Assembly (NCBI GenBank): GCA_018826295.1
Contig: JAHJZX010000026.1
Coordinates: 28,630 to 92,629, forward strand
Length of the DNA: 64,000 bases
Direction of reading: 5' to 3'
Source: Gammaproteobacteria bacterium
GTDB taxonomy: Bacteria > Pseudomonadota > Gammaproteobacteria > Enterobacterales > Alteromonadaceae
In this document: in pieces, positions 42,230 through 52,900 of the stretch
Layout of the letters: the number at the start of each line of letters is the position of its first letter
Numbering within the stretch: position 1 is the first letter of the stretch
Translations under genes and position numbers: made by a program
Notes under the pieces: generated by a model
What the model was told of the DNA's origin: nothing
What the model saw: the letters and a program-made list of their open reading frames with translations, nothing else
Databases searched by the model: none

Positions 42230-44115
42230 GGCTGCAGCTCCAGAATGACCGAGGCTAACGGCGCCAGTTGCAGGGCTACTGTGCCGACGCCATCTTTAAC
42301 TAACAACATATTGTCGCCGCCGTTTAACTTATCGCTAAGCGGATATTTGCCATCGGCCAGCTGCCATTGGCTAATTAATGCTGCCGGTACGACCAAGTCA
42401 AATTGCGCCGGGACGTCGGCATTAAAACTGCTGACAATTAGCAGTTTTTGCGCTGCACTGTAACGGGCAAACGCCAGTTGCTGCTCGCCATAGGCAGTGT
42501 TAGCCGCCAGATTTGCGCTGTGTAATTCAGTGTATTCGCCCATTAACGCCGGCGCGCTGGCAGTAAAGCTCAGCAGCTGTTGGTAATAGTCATGCAAGGC
42601 TTTGCTATCGCTATCCAAAACGGCGCCATCAAACTTGCCGTTATTCATCCATTTCTGATGTTGCGGCACGCCCCAGTAATCAAAAATGCTGGTGCGGCTG
42701 GCTTTACCAAAACCGGCGTCATCAGCGCCCGGCTCGCCAACATGTTGGCCAAAATACAGCATGGTGGGTGAGGTACTGATAGTGGCTGACACCACCATCG
42801 CCGGCAGACCTTTTTTCGCGTTACCGGCAAATTCCGGCGCGGCAATGCGCTGCTCGTCGTGGTTTTCTAAAAAGTGCAGCATATGATGCTCAATATCGGC
42901 CATACGCTGTTGGGTTTCGACCAGTGCCGACGTCGGGCCTTTGCCCTGCATCACCAGCTTTAAGCTATCGTAAAACTCAACCTTGTCGTACAGGTAGTCC
43001 ATTTTGCCTAAGCGGATATAGTCGCGGTACAAATGTGGCTGATACACTTCGGCCAGTAAAAAGGCGTTGGGATTGGTGTGTTTAATATGCGAGTTTAAAT
43101 AGCTCCAAAATTCTACCGGCACCATTTCGGCCATATCGTAGCGAAAGCCGTCGACGCCTTTGGCTAACCAGTACTGGGTAATATCGCGGAATTTAAGCCA
43201 CGAATCCGGTATATCCTTGCCCTGCCAGAAGGCGTAGTGCGCCGGCCAGTCTTGGTCGGCATAATCGGCTGGCAGCGTGTCAAAGTCGTAGCTGCCATCC
43301 GGCCGTACGCCGTAGTTAATTTTTACCGTTTCATACCAGTCATCAAAGGCGGGCTGGGCCGCGCGGGCGCCATTGCCGGTCCACTTGGCCGGGTTTTCAT
43401 CGAACTTGCCGTCGGCGGCCGGGTGCGTGTCACCGCCCAGCACTTTATAGTTATCCGGCCAGGTTGGCACACTAAATTCAGTGCCTGGTACATAGTAAAA
43501 GTTATTATCGCGGGCATATTCCACGCTGGTGTCGTCATTGGCACCAAAGTCGGAAACGCCCGCAGGGTTGGACAGCGACTGATACTGGCGGGCGACATGG
43601 TTGGGCACTATGTCAATTAACACCTTCATGCCGTGCTGATGGGTACGGGCAATCAGAGCTTCAAATTCGGCCAGCCGGTTGGCCGGGTCAAGGGCCAGAT
43701 CCGGATTGACGTTGTAATAGTCTTTTACCGCATAAGGTGAGCCGGCGCGGCCTTTAATCACGTCCGGGTCGTCATTGCTAATGCCGTAGGCGCTGTAATC
43801 TCGCACCAGCGCATGGTGCGGCACGCCGGTATACCAGACGTGGCTGACGCCCATGGCTTTAATGGCCTGTAATGCTTGCGGGGTAAAGTCGGCAAATTTG
43901 CCAACGCCATTTTCGTCTAAGCTGCCCCAGGGTTTATTGGTGTTGTTTGTGTTACCAAATAAACGGGTAAACACCTGATACACCACCACTTTGTGTGATG
44001 ATGTGATGGCGGTGTTTTCGCTTGCCTCTGGCATGGCGGGCTCCGGTGCTTTGCTGCATGACAGCAACAGGCTGCCAGCGACACTTAGCAGCAGTATGGT
44101 GGCGGTATGGCGCAT
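42226..44115 (-). CDS. GH13 alpha-amylase-family lipoprotein
   Basis: 629 residues. Type II signal with lipobox LLSC, so it is membrane-anchored. GH13 catalytic words: DIVPNHV (region I), GFRYDMAEM with the nucleophile Asp (about 327), LLAEVYQ with the acid Glu (about 355), and ENHDEQR with the transition-state Asp (about 419). It opens the polysaccharide or maltodextrin that the GH31 enzyme then trims. First gene of the GH13-GH31 operon. Exact specificity is unclear; the long loop around YAVKDYYNVNPDLALD fits alpha-amylases acting on oligosaccharides. Confidence 0.94.
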   Translation of the reverse strand: MRHTATILLLSVAGSLLLSCSKAPEPAMPEASENTAITSSHKVVVYQVFTRLFGNTNNTNKPWGSLDENGVGKFADFTPQALQAIKAMGVSHVWYTGVPHHALVRDYSAYGISNDDPDVIKGRAGSPYAVKDYYNVNPDLALDPANRLAEFEALIARTHQHGMKVLIDIVPNHVARQYQSLSNPAGVSDFGANDDTSVEYARDNNFYYVPGTEFSVPTWPDNYKVLGGDTHPAADGKFDENPAKWTGNGARAAQPAFDDWYETVKINYGVRPDGSYDFDTLPADYADQDWPAHYAFWQGKDIPDSWLKFRDITQYWLAKGVDGFRYDMAEMVPVEFWSYLNSHIKHTNPNAFLLAEVYQPHLYRDYIRLGKMDYLYDKVEFYDSLKLVMQGKGPTSALVETQQRMADIEHHMLHFLENHDEQRIAAPEFAGNAKKGLPAMVVSATISTSPTMLYFGQHVGEPGADDAGFGKASRTSIFDYWGVPQHQKWMNNGKFDGAVLDSDSKALHDYYQQLLSFTASAPALMGEYTELHSANLAANTAYGEQQLAFARYSAAQKLLIVSSFNADVPAQFDLVVPAALISQWQLADGKYPLSDKLNGGDNMLLVKDGVGTVALQLAPLASVILELQP

Positions 44116-44188
44116 AAGTCTACCCTGTCTGGATTATGGTTATATTGTCATTTCAGCCAGTGTATTACAGCTTGATGCCATTAAGCTG

Positions 44189-44204
44189 TTGCATACGTAT
44201 GCAA
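44189..44204. promoter_or_regulatory. Perfect palindromic LacI-type operator upstream of GH13
   Basis: TTGCATACGTATGCAA is a perfect 16-bp palindrome, 74 bases before the GH13 ATG and 112 bases before the divergent chemoreceptor gene. The same core stands before GH97 at 34444. It is the likely binding site of a maltose regulator. Confidence 0.65.
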
Positions 44205-44315
44205 AGGCCTGGCATCGCGCCTATCAACTATGGTCGTAGGCTACTTTCTTTCGTGCTTGTTTCCACTATGCTGTAACAGAATCTTTTTGCGGTAGCTAGA
44301 TAGCGGAGCGCGTCT

Positions 44316-45995
44316 ATGTTTAACTTTTCTTTGAAAAACAAAATGTTGCTATTGGCAGTGTTGCCCATGCTCACCGTGGTGCTGGCGTTAATGTTGTTGG
44401 TATATAGCCAGATGCGCGCCTTGGGGCAAGAAGAAGTACAGCAGTTTCGTGCCGATATGATGCAGGAAAAACGTGCTGCACTGGAACACCATGTGGCGAT
44501 AGCCGCAACCGCAGTGGCGCCTTACATTGATAATGCTGCGCCAACCGCCGAGCAACTGGAAGCGGCAAAGGCGGTGCTGCGGGCGATGAAGTTTAGCGAT
44601 GATGGCTATATGTTTGTTTATGATTTGCAGGGCGTAAATATAGTGCACGGCTCAAATCAGGCACTGGAAGGCCGCAATTTGATTGATCTGAAAGATCCCA
44701 ATGGCATTTTGCTGATCCGTGACTTGATTGACGCCGGCAAGCAAGGCGGCGGCTTTGTCGAGTATATGTGGGATGAGAAAACCCGTGGCGGTTTAACGCC
44801 TAAGCTGGGTTATGCCACTGCTATTTATGCCAAGCGCTGGATTTTAGGTTCCGGCTTTTACATTGACGATATTGACCGGCGTGTCGCGCAGCAACAGACT
44901 GAAATTAGCAGTCGTATCCGCAACACCTTGTTGATGATCGTCGGCAGCGCCATAGTGTTATTGGCACTGGTTATTGCGCTGGCGCTGTTTGTCGCCAATT
45001 TGGTGATTAAACCACTGCATAATGCCTCAGCTGCGCTCATTAACATTGGCCAGGGCGAAGGTGATTTAACCCAGCGACTGCAGGTAGATACCGCCGATGA
45101 AGTCGGTGAGGTTGCGCGCGGCTTTAACGAGTTTGCGCAAAAAATTCAACAGCTTATCAGCGAAGTAAAACAGGTGGTGGCGGCGCTGAGCCACGCCGCG
45201 TCGACCATGCAACAAATAGTGCAGCTAACTGATAATGACGCCGGAACACAAAAAGCCGAGACCACGCAGGTAGCGGCGGCAGTGTATCAAATGTCGACGG
45301 CGGTGCAGGAAGTGGCCACCAGTGCTGGTTTAGCGGCCACTGCAGCGCAGGAGGCGGACAAAGAAGCCGGTGGCGGCCAGCAAAGTGTGGCGCAAACTAT
45401 TGCTTCAATCAATAAACTGGCCGATGAAGTAAACAGTGCCGGTGACACTATAGAAAAACTCGGCGTGGATGCTGATCAAATAGGCTCGGTAGTGAATGTG
45501 ATCCGTGGTATTGCCGAGCAGACTAACTTACTGGCATTAAATGCCGCCATTGAAGCGGCTCGCGCCGGCGAGCAGGGCCGCGGTTTTGCCGTGGTGGCCG
45601 ATGAAGTGCGTACTCTGGCCACCCGCACCCAGCAAAGCACCAACGAAATTCAGCAGATGATAAATCAGTTTCAGCAGGGTACCAAAGAGGCGGTGCTGGT
45701 TATGCAGCGTGGTAAAGAGCAGTCGGTGCAAACGGTGGCCCAGGCCGATAAAGCCAGCGAATCACTGCAAACCATTACCAAATCGGTAAGCACCATTACC
45801 CAGATGAATATTCAGATTGCCACCGCCGCTGAGCAACAAACGGCAGTAGCAGCCGATATCAGCCGCAGTATTCATGAAATTGCCCAGTTGGCCGATCAAG
45901 CGGCCAACAATGCGTCTGAGCTGGCTAAATCGACCGGCGAGCTAACCGGGCTGGAGCAACGGCTTAGCGCACTGGTATCGCGCTTTCGGGTGTAA
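44316..45995 (+). CDS. Methyl-accepting chemotaxis protein with sCache_2 sensor
   Basis: 559 residues. TM1 at about 10-28, single-Cache sensor ([31 protein letters not shown]), TM2 at about 205-230, HAMP ([20 protein letters not shown]), and signalling tip [20 protein letters not shown]. It is divergent from the GH13-GH31 operon and shares its control region, which suggests, but does not prove, sensing of a sugar-related signal. The 3' end overlaps the next minus-strand gene by 32 bases. Confidence 0.94.
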   Translation: MFNFSLKNKMLLLAVLPMLTVVLALMLLVYSQMRALGQEEVQQFRADMMQEKRAALEHHVAIAATAVAPYIDNAAPTAEQLEAAKAVLRAMKFSDDGYMFVYDLQGVNIVHGSNQALEGRNLIDLKDPNGILLIRDLIDAGKQGGGFVEYMWDEKTRGGLTPKLGYATAIYAKRWILGSGFYIDDIDRRVAQQQTEISSRIRNTLLMIVGSAIVLLALVIALALFVANLVIKPLHNASAALINIGQGEGDLTQRLQVDTADEVGEVARGFNEFAQKIQQLISEVKQVVAALSHAASTMQQIVQLTDNDAGTQKAETTQVAAAVYQMSTAVQEVATSAGLAATAAQEADKEAGGGQQSVAQTIASINKLADEVNSAGDTIEKLGVDADQIGSVVNVIRGIAEQTNLLALNAAIEAARAGEQGRGFAVVADEVRTLATRTQQSTNEIQQMINQFQQGTKEAVLVMQRGKEQSVQTVAQADKASESLQTITKSVSTITQMNIQIATAAEQQTAVAADISRSIHEIAQLADQAANNASELAKSTGELTGLEQRLSALVSRFRV

Positions 45996-46854
45996 CAGGG
46001 GCAGCCAGCGGCCGGCGTACAAACCAGCGGCCCAGCTGCCACAACAGGTAAAGTGACAGCAAGGGAAAGATTAGCGTTTGCAAACTGTACACCACGATAA
46101 GTTGAATCAGCTTTTCTACCATGCTGTCGGAAAAGCTTTTAACGGCGGCAAACATATCATTGGCCTGTGCTGCCATCTGGCGTAACCAGCTAAATGAGCC
46201 CTCATCGACACTGTGTAACGGCTGATCTACCCGCTGCAGGGCGGCGGTTTCGCCGCTTAACGCCGCCTCAGCAGCAATACGCTGTGGCTCCAGTACCCAG
46301 TCAGATAATTCTGCTACACCAAAGGCCGCCAATGGCACACCTATGCGGATAACCAAGAGCAGGGCAACAAAAATACGTAACAGTTGCGTGCAGCTGCTAC
46401 GCCAGCTGGCTGGGCCTAACAGTAGTAAAACGGCAGATAACAAAATACCGCTGCCAAACAGCGGCAAAGCCGCGACCTTGCCAAACTCGAGTAAAAACAG
46501 CTGCAGGCCAACCGATGTCATCGCCAATACCATTAGATCAGAGTAGCGCACCGCCATATCCTGCAGCGGCTTTAATAATTGGCCGGGTTTAACACTGGCC
46601 ACACCAACGCCGACTTCAGCTTCCGACACAAAGGCTATGCCACGGTCAATTAAGCGCGCGGTGGCAAAAGAAGCGCTACTGAGCAGCAGGCTGTGCTGCA
46701 GGGCGCTGTTTGCTCTGTCATCCAAGGGGGCCAATGCCGGGTTAACTATCCGTTGCTGCAACAGGCCACTGTAGATACCGGCGGCAAGTGCCAGTAAGCA
46801 GAGTAGCAGCGCAAAGATACGCTGAATGGCGCTGAGTTTGTGCAGGTAGTTCAT
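45964..46854 (-). CDS. Multipass membrane protein of unknown function
   Basis: 296 residues with hydrophobic stretches at about 10-28, 100-145, 155-178 and 250-275. A soluble loop of about 60 residues (180-245, [18 protein letters not shown]...) probably faces the periplasm. I do not recognise a family name. It converges with the chemoreceptor gene, overlapping it by 32 bases, and precedes the giant protein gene's terminator. Function unknown. Confidence 0.75.
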   Translation of the reverse strand: MNYLHKLSAIQRIFALLLCLLALAAGIYSGLLQQRIVNPALAPLDDRANSALQHSLLLSSASFATARLIDRGIAFVSEAEVGVGVASVKPGQLLKPLQDMAVRYSDLMVLAMTSVGLQLFLLEFGKVAALPLFGSGILLSAVLLLLGPASWRSSCTQLLRIFVALLLVIRIGVPLAAFGVAELSDWVLEPQRIAAEAALSGETAALQRVDQPLHSVDEGSFSWLRQMAAQANDMFAAVKSFSDSMVEKLIQLIVVYSLQTLIFPLLSLYLLWQLGRWFVRRPLAAPVTPESAIPVR

Positions 46855-46924
46855 TTAAATCTCCGGCCGACAGTATGCAAGGCTAAGCTGACGTCAGTAT
46901 TAACGATTTGGCGGCACAGATAAA

Positions 46925-46950
46925 GTAAAGGCGCCGAATGGCGCCTTTAC
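46925..46950 (-). terminator. Terminator of the giant protein gene
   Basis: GTAAAGGCGCC-GAAT-GGCGCCTTTAC, 11-bp perfect stem, 14 bases past the stop of the 2394-aa gene. The minus-strand continuation TTTATCTG is moderately T-rich. Confidence 0.8.
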
Positions 46951-46964
46951 TGCAGTTGCAATTG

Positions 46965-49900
46965 TTATCGGCTGAGATAGTTACGACGACGTAACAAAAC
47001 TAATGTCAGCATTGCCAGCAGCCAGTGACCCAAACTACCGCCGGAAGATTTTTCCTGCGGTGGCGGCGGTGGTATCACCACCGGCACGGCCTGCACGGTT
47101 ACCAACACCGTTGCAGTAGCCACACCGCCACGGCCATCACTGATTTGCACATTAATTTTATCAGTGCCGCTAAAACCGGCTTTAGGCGTATAACGCAACT
47201 GCTGCGCCGCGCTAATGCTAACGCTACCGGTTTGCGCCGTAGCACTACTGATGCTTAACGTGTCGCCGTCGGCATCGCTGGCATGTTGTAACACATTAAT
47301 GTCAATTGGGGTTTGATCATTTGTGCTGGCGCTGCTGTCTGTGATTACCGGTGCCGTGTTGTAATACAGTGCAATTGTTGCTGTAGTACTGGCGCTGCCG
47401 TTGTTGCCATCATTGATAGTGTAACTCAGTGTGTCATTACCAATGAAATCCTGCGGCGCGGTATACCACAGGCTTAAGCCATCCTCGCTAATCGTTACCA
47501 CACCAAAGGCGACAGATGCCTGGCTTATGGTTAAGCTGTCGCCATCTGCATCGATATCATTATCCAGCACCATCAACTGATGCGTCTGATTCCATTGCTG
47601 GTTGTAGCTGTCTGCATTAGCGACAGGTTTGCTATTGTCGCTGCGTTGCATAGATACGGCGCCCGGATCGACAACGGCTGCGTTGATCAGGCCATCATCA
47701 TCGTTCGGGCCGCCATCTTCAATGGTAAGCTGCACACACCAATGACCAGCTGTCAGGCCGGGTAGCCAATCCGCCGCGCCCGGTGGCGGGCAATAGCCTG
47801 GATTGCCTGCCGCAGAATGGATACTGTTATTTGCATCAGTGACAAAGTTCACCCAGCGGCCTTGCTGGAATTTACGGTAGACCGCATTCGTTGGTATCGC
47901 TGCGCGCTGTGGTAGCACTATCCGAACAGATTGACCCGGTGTAGGCAGGCTCCTGATAGCGAAGTCAAAAATACCGCCAACAGGCTCAAAGGCCGGGTCG
48001 GTTATTAAATCATTCAGCGTACCGAGTTCTTCATCGAGAATTTGCACGCCGCCCGAGTTACCGCTGCGGGCAAATAAGCCCAGGCCACAGCGCACGCCAG
48101 GGTCGCATTCAACCAGGAAGCTGCTGGTGGTATTGCTTTGCTGCGGCAGAATATTAGGCGACGGCATATTATCCAGATAGTCCGGAATACCGTTGTCATC
48201 GCTATCGTCACTGCCTTCAAGCGCGTCGTTAATACCGTCGTTGTCAGTATCGCTGATGGCATCCAGTACAGGTAAGGCGACGATAACGCGGAAGTAGGCC
48301 GACGCCTGTACCGCAGCACCGGCCGAATCAGTTACCGACACCTGCACCTGATGCGCACCTGTCAAGTCAGCCGGGTCGAAGCTTATGCCGGCAGCGTCTT
48401 CGCTAAAGGCGATGTTGTCAGGCAGTTGCCAGGTAAGGCTATGCGTATCCGCTGTGTTGGCATCGGTGATGGTTGCCATGACGGTGACCGGACCACCGGT
48501 TGGTGTCACCAGTGACGTGGTGATGCCTTGTTGCATTACTGCCAGATTAACCTGTGGTGGCAGATTGCCTTCGGTAATAGTGACGCTGGTTCTGGCATCG
48601 GCAGCCAGGTTAGGGCCACTCACCAGGGTGATCAACAGGTCTTTTGTCGCGTCGGTTGTCAGGTCAGCAAAGACGTTAAAGCTAATGCTGGCGCGCGTTC
48701 CGGCGTTAATACGTACAGTACCGGCGATTAAATCATGCTCGCCTGCTCCGGCAGAGCCGCCAACGCTGTAACCCACGTCTAGCGGATAAATGGGCGATTC
48801 ACCATTAAGAATGACGTCCACACTTACCGTACTGTGATTGGCAACCGTCTGCGCTTTACTCAGTGATACCCGTGGCTGCACACGTAACAACTGAGTTGTG
48901 GTGCTGCTTAGGCCATCTGCATCGGTAGCTGACCAGTAAAGCAGGTGCTCACCCGGGCTAAATAACAAGGTGTTTTTATCCAGTTGCACCGCTATCCGGT
49001 TGCCGTTGCGGTCGAGCGCTATGGCGACACCCACATCCACTTTAGTGAACAGGCCAGTGGCGTTAACGGTTAAATCATCTGGCACGGTAATCACCGGAGC
49101 ATCCGGGTTAACGCCGTCAATTTGCAGCGAAACATTGGCACTGGCGTTAAACTCGCCGTCGGTAATGCTGTAACGCAAGCTGACTAAGCCGTTAAAGTTA
49201 TCTGGCGCACTAAAACGCAGTTTATTATCCACGATCGTGACACTGCCAATGCTGGCCGTAGCGAACGTAATCGTCAGCGTATCGCCATCCGGGTCGGTAT
49301 CGTTGGCCAACACGCCCAGCTGATAGACGCCGTCTGGGCTAAACGGCAGGCTGAAGTTGTCATCAATGGCAGACGGGGCTTCATTAACATTGACTACCTG
49401 CAGGTTAAACGCCGGCAGTGCAGCAGAAAGCTCGCCATCCGACACACTAATGACAATATCATTGCTGCTACCGACATGCTCTTTAAGCGGCGTGCCGGTT
49501 AAAGCGCCGGTTGCGTTATCAAAGCTGGCCCAAACGGGTTTATTGCTAATGCTAAAGGTTAATGTATCGTTATCCGCGTCGGTTGCTGTGGGAGTAAAGC
49601 TGTAGGCTTCACTCTGATTAACCGATGTAGCGGGTGTACCGCTGATTGTCGGTGCGGCATTAACCGCCGTGACGCTAAGGCTAAAAGCAGGTAATGCGGC
49701 GGTTAAACTGCCGTCAGATACGCTGATCACGATACCTGCAGTAGTACCAACATGCTCTGCTGTCGGCGTGCCGGTTAAAGCGCCGGTTGCGGTATCAAAC
49801 GCGGCCCATACCGGTTTGTTACTGATGCTAAAGGTAAGGGGGTCATTATCGGCATCATTAGCGGTTGGCACAAAACTGTATGCCGTACCTTGCAGCACGC

Positions 49901-52900
49901 TTGTCGACGCCGTTCCGCCAATAGTAGGTGTCCGGTTAGCCTGCTCTGGTGTCACGCTGTTAGACGCTGCTGATGCTGCACTGGTGCCGGCAGCGTTAGT
50001 TGCGGTAACGGTAAAGGTGTAAGCCGTGCCGTTAGTTAAACCGGTAATGATTAGCGGGGTGCTGGCACCGGAAGCCGTCAGATTGCCCGGGGTCGATATC
50101 GCGGTATAGCCGCTTATCGCTGTGCCACCATTGGAGGCTGGCGCGGCAAAGTTTACCGTTGCCTGGGCGTTGCCAGCAGTTGCTGTACCGATAGTTGGTG
50201 CGCTTGGTATTACCGCATTCACGGTAAAAGTGTGGCTAATCTGGCTAGCAGCTAAATAACTGGCGTTGCCCGCCTGATCAGCATTAATAGTGCAGTTGCC
50301 TGCCGTAACAAAAGTCAGAGCACCACCGCTGGTAATAGTACAAACCCCGGTAGTTGAAGAGGTAAAGGTCGGCGTTAAACCTGAATCCGATGTCGCGGTC
50401 AGTGTTGGTGTAGTGCCAAAATTTTGCGCACCCGGATTAGTAAACGTAATCGTTTGAACTGCCGCCGGTGTTATTGCGTTGGAGGCGGCCGATGCCGGTC
50501 CGGTGCCGGCGCTGTTAGTTGCCGTGATGGTAAAAGTATAAGGAGTGCCGTTAGTTAAACCGTTGACGACTATCGGTGATCCGGCACCAACACCGGTAAA
50601 GCCGCCCGGATTTGATGTTACGGTATAACCGGTAACAGTAATGCCGCCGTTGAATGCCGGCGCACTAAAAGCGACTGATGCCAGGGTATCGCCGGCAGTT
50701 GCCAGTGCAGCAGTTGGCGCTCCGGGTACTATCGGGTTAACGCTGAAAGAGCGGCTTACTTGCGACGCAGGCAAGAAAGAGGAATCGCCGGCCTGATCGG
50801 CATTAATAGTACAGGTGCCGGCAGTGACGAATGTTAGTGCACCACCGCTGGTGACGGTACAAACACCGGTTGTCGATGACGTAAATGTTACCGTATAGCC
50901 AGCGCCGGCTGATGATGTCGCCGTTAGCGTTGGTGTGGTACCAAAATTCTGTGCACCAGGATTATTAAAGGTAATAGTCTGCGGTGAGGCTGGTGTTATC
51001 GCATTAGATGCAGCAGACGCAGCACCAGTGCCTGCTGAGTTAGTGGCCGTGGCGGTAAAGGTATAGCTAACACCGTTGGTTAACCCGGTTACCGTAATCG
51101 GAGAGCCTGCACCGGTGCTGGTTAAGCCGCCGGGCGAGGACGTTACGGTATAACCGGTAATATTGGCGCCCCCCGCGCTGGCGGGTGCGACAAAGCTGAT
51201 ACTTGCCTCGCTATCACCTGCAGTTGCAGTGCCGATGGTCGGTGCACCGGGCACTATGGCATTCACCGCAAAAGAATGGGTTACGGTTGTCGCCGCATTG
51301 GTTACGGCATCACCTGCCTGGTCGGCGTCAATGGTACAGGTACCCGCGGTAACAAAGGTTAGGGCGCCGCCGGTGGTAACAGTACAAACCCCGGTAGTTG
51401 TGCTGGTAAACGAGACAGTGTATCCGATGCCGGCAGATGAAGTTGCTGTCAGTGTTGGCGCCGTACCAAAATTTTGTGCCCCCGGATTGGCAAAGGTAAT
51501 TATCTGATTAGCTTTGGGGGTGACGGCGTTGGATGCACCGGAAGCAACACTGGTTCCAATGGCATTGGTCGCGGTAACGGTGAAGGTATAAGCAGTACCG
51601 TTGTTAAGCCCGGACACCGTAGCTGTACAAGCTGCCGGACCGGCGCAGGTGCCAAAGGCGCCATCAGGGCTGGCTGTGGCGGTATAAGTGGTAATGGCTG
51701 AGCCACCGTTATTGCCAGGGGCAGTAAAGGTGACATTCGCCTGGCCATCACCTGCAGTAGCAGTGCCTATGGCTGGCGCGTCGGGGGCAGTTGGAATAGC
51801 AACGGTATGGGCTGAACCGCTGCTATAAGCCGCAGGGCCAACGTTGCCTGCTGCATCGGTAATGTTGGTTGCGCCATTCAGGTTTAATTTAATTGAGCCG
51901 TTGCCACTAATGCTGACCACAGTTACCGTTACAGCACTGCCGCTGCTGGCTGATACACTGGCGATAGTTCCTGCAGCACTGCCCGTGGTGCTAAGCGAAA
52001 AGTCGTCGCTGGATATGTTGCTGACCGACTCATTGAAATTTACGCTGAAATCAACACTGAGATCTGTTGATACAGCCCCACCTGTCGGCGCGGTGCTGGT
52101 TACTGTTGGTATCACACCGTCGACTATCAAGGCTTTGTTAGCGCCCAAAGAGTTGGCCGCACCCGGCGAAGCCAGGGTAAGTGCCGCACTATTGCCGGCA
52201 GCGTCGCGAATAGTGCCGGCATTAAAGGCCAGTGAGTTGGTTGCGACATAATCTAAATCGGCAGAGTTATCGCCGGCCTGTATGGTATAGCTAAATGTGA
52301 GAGTGCTTGTACCTGTGCCGCTGGTGTAATCGATAGCGCGATCCGTACTGCCGGTTTCCAGGGTTAGCTGCGGTGTGCCCGTTACTGTAACCGCTTCACT
52401 AAAGTTAACCTGTACACTGACCGTATCACCTATCTTGTAGCTGCCATCGGCAGTGGAGGAGTTAACGGATGTCACTGCTGGTACTACACCATCAACAACA
52501 ATCGCTTTATTTGCACCTAATGAGTTGGCTGCCCCGGGGCTTGCCAGCGTCAGAATTGCATTATTGCTGGATCCATCACGAATGGTGCCGCCGTTCACGG
52601 CTAGGGAATTAGTCGCAACATAATCTAAATCTGCCGTGGTATCGCCTGCTTGTACCGTGTAGTTAAATGTTAGTGTGCTTGTTCCACTGCCGCTGGAATA
52701 ATTAATCGTGCGATCTGTAGTGCCGGTTTCCAGTGTCAGTTGCGGTGTGCCGGTGACGATAACGTTTTCACTGAAATTCACCTGAAGGCTAATCACATCA
52801 CCAACTTTATAAGTGCCGTTGGCAGTACTGGATGTTACAGAAGATATAGTGGGCGGCGTTACGTCCTGAATGGCATCAAAGCTCAGCAACCGCATACCCG

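Noticed and set aside
49357..52251. Several long plus-strand frames (up to 135 aa) rich in Ala, Val, Ser
   Set aside because: Shadows caused by the low-complexity repeats of the giant protein gene on the other strand; they repeat with the same period.
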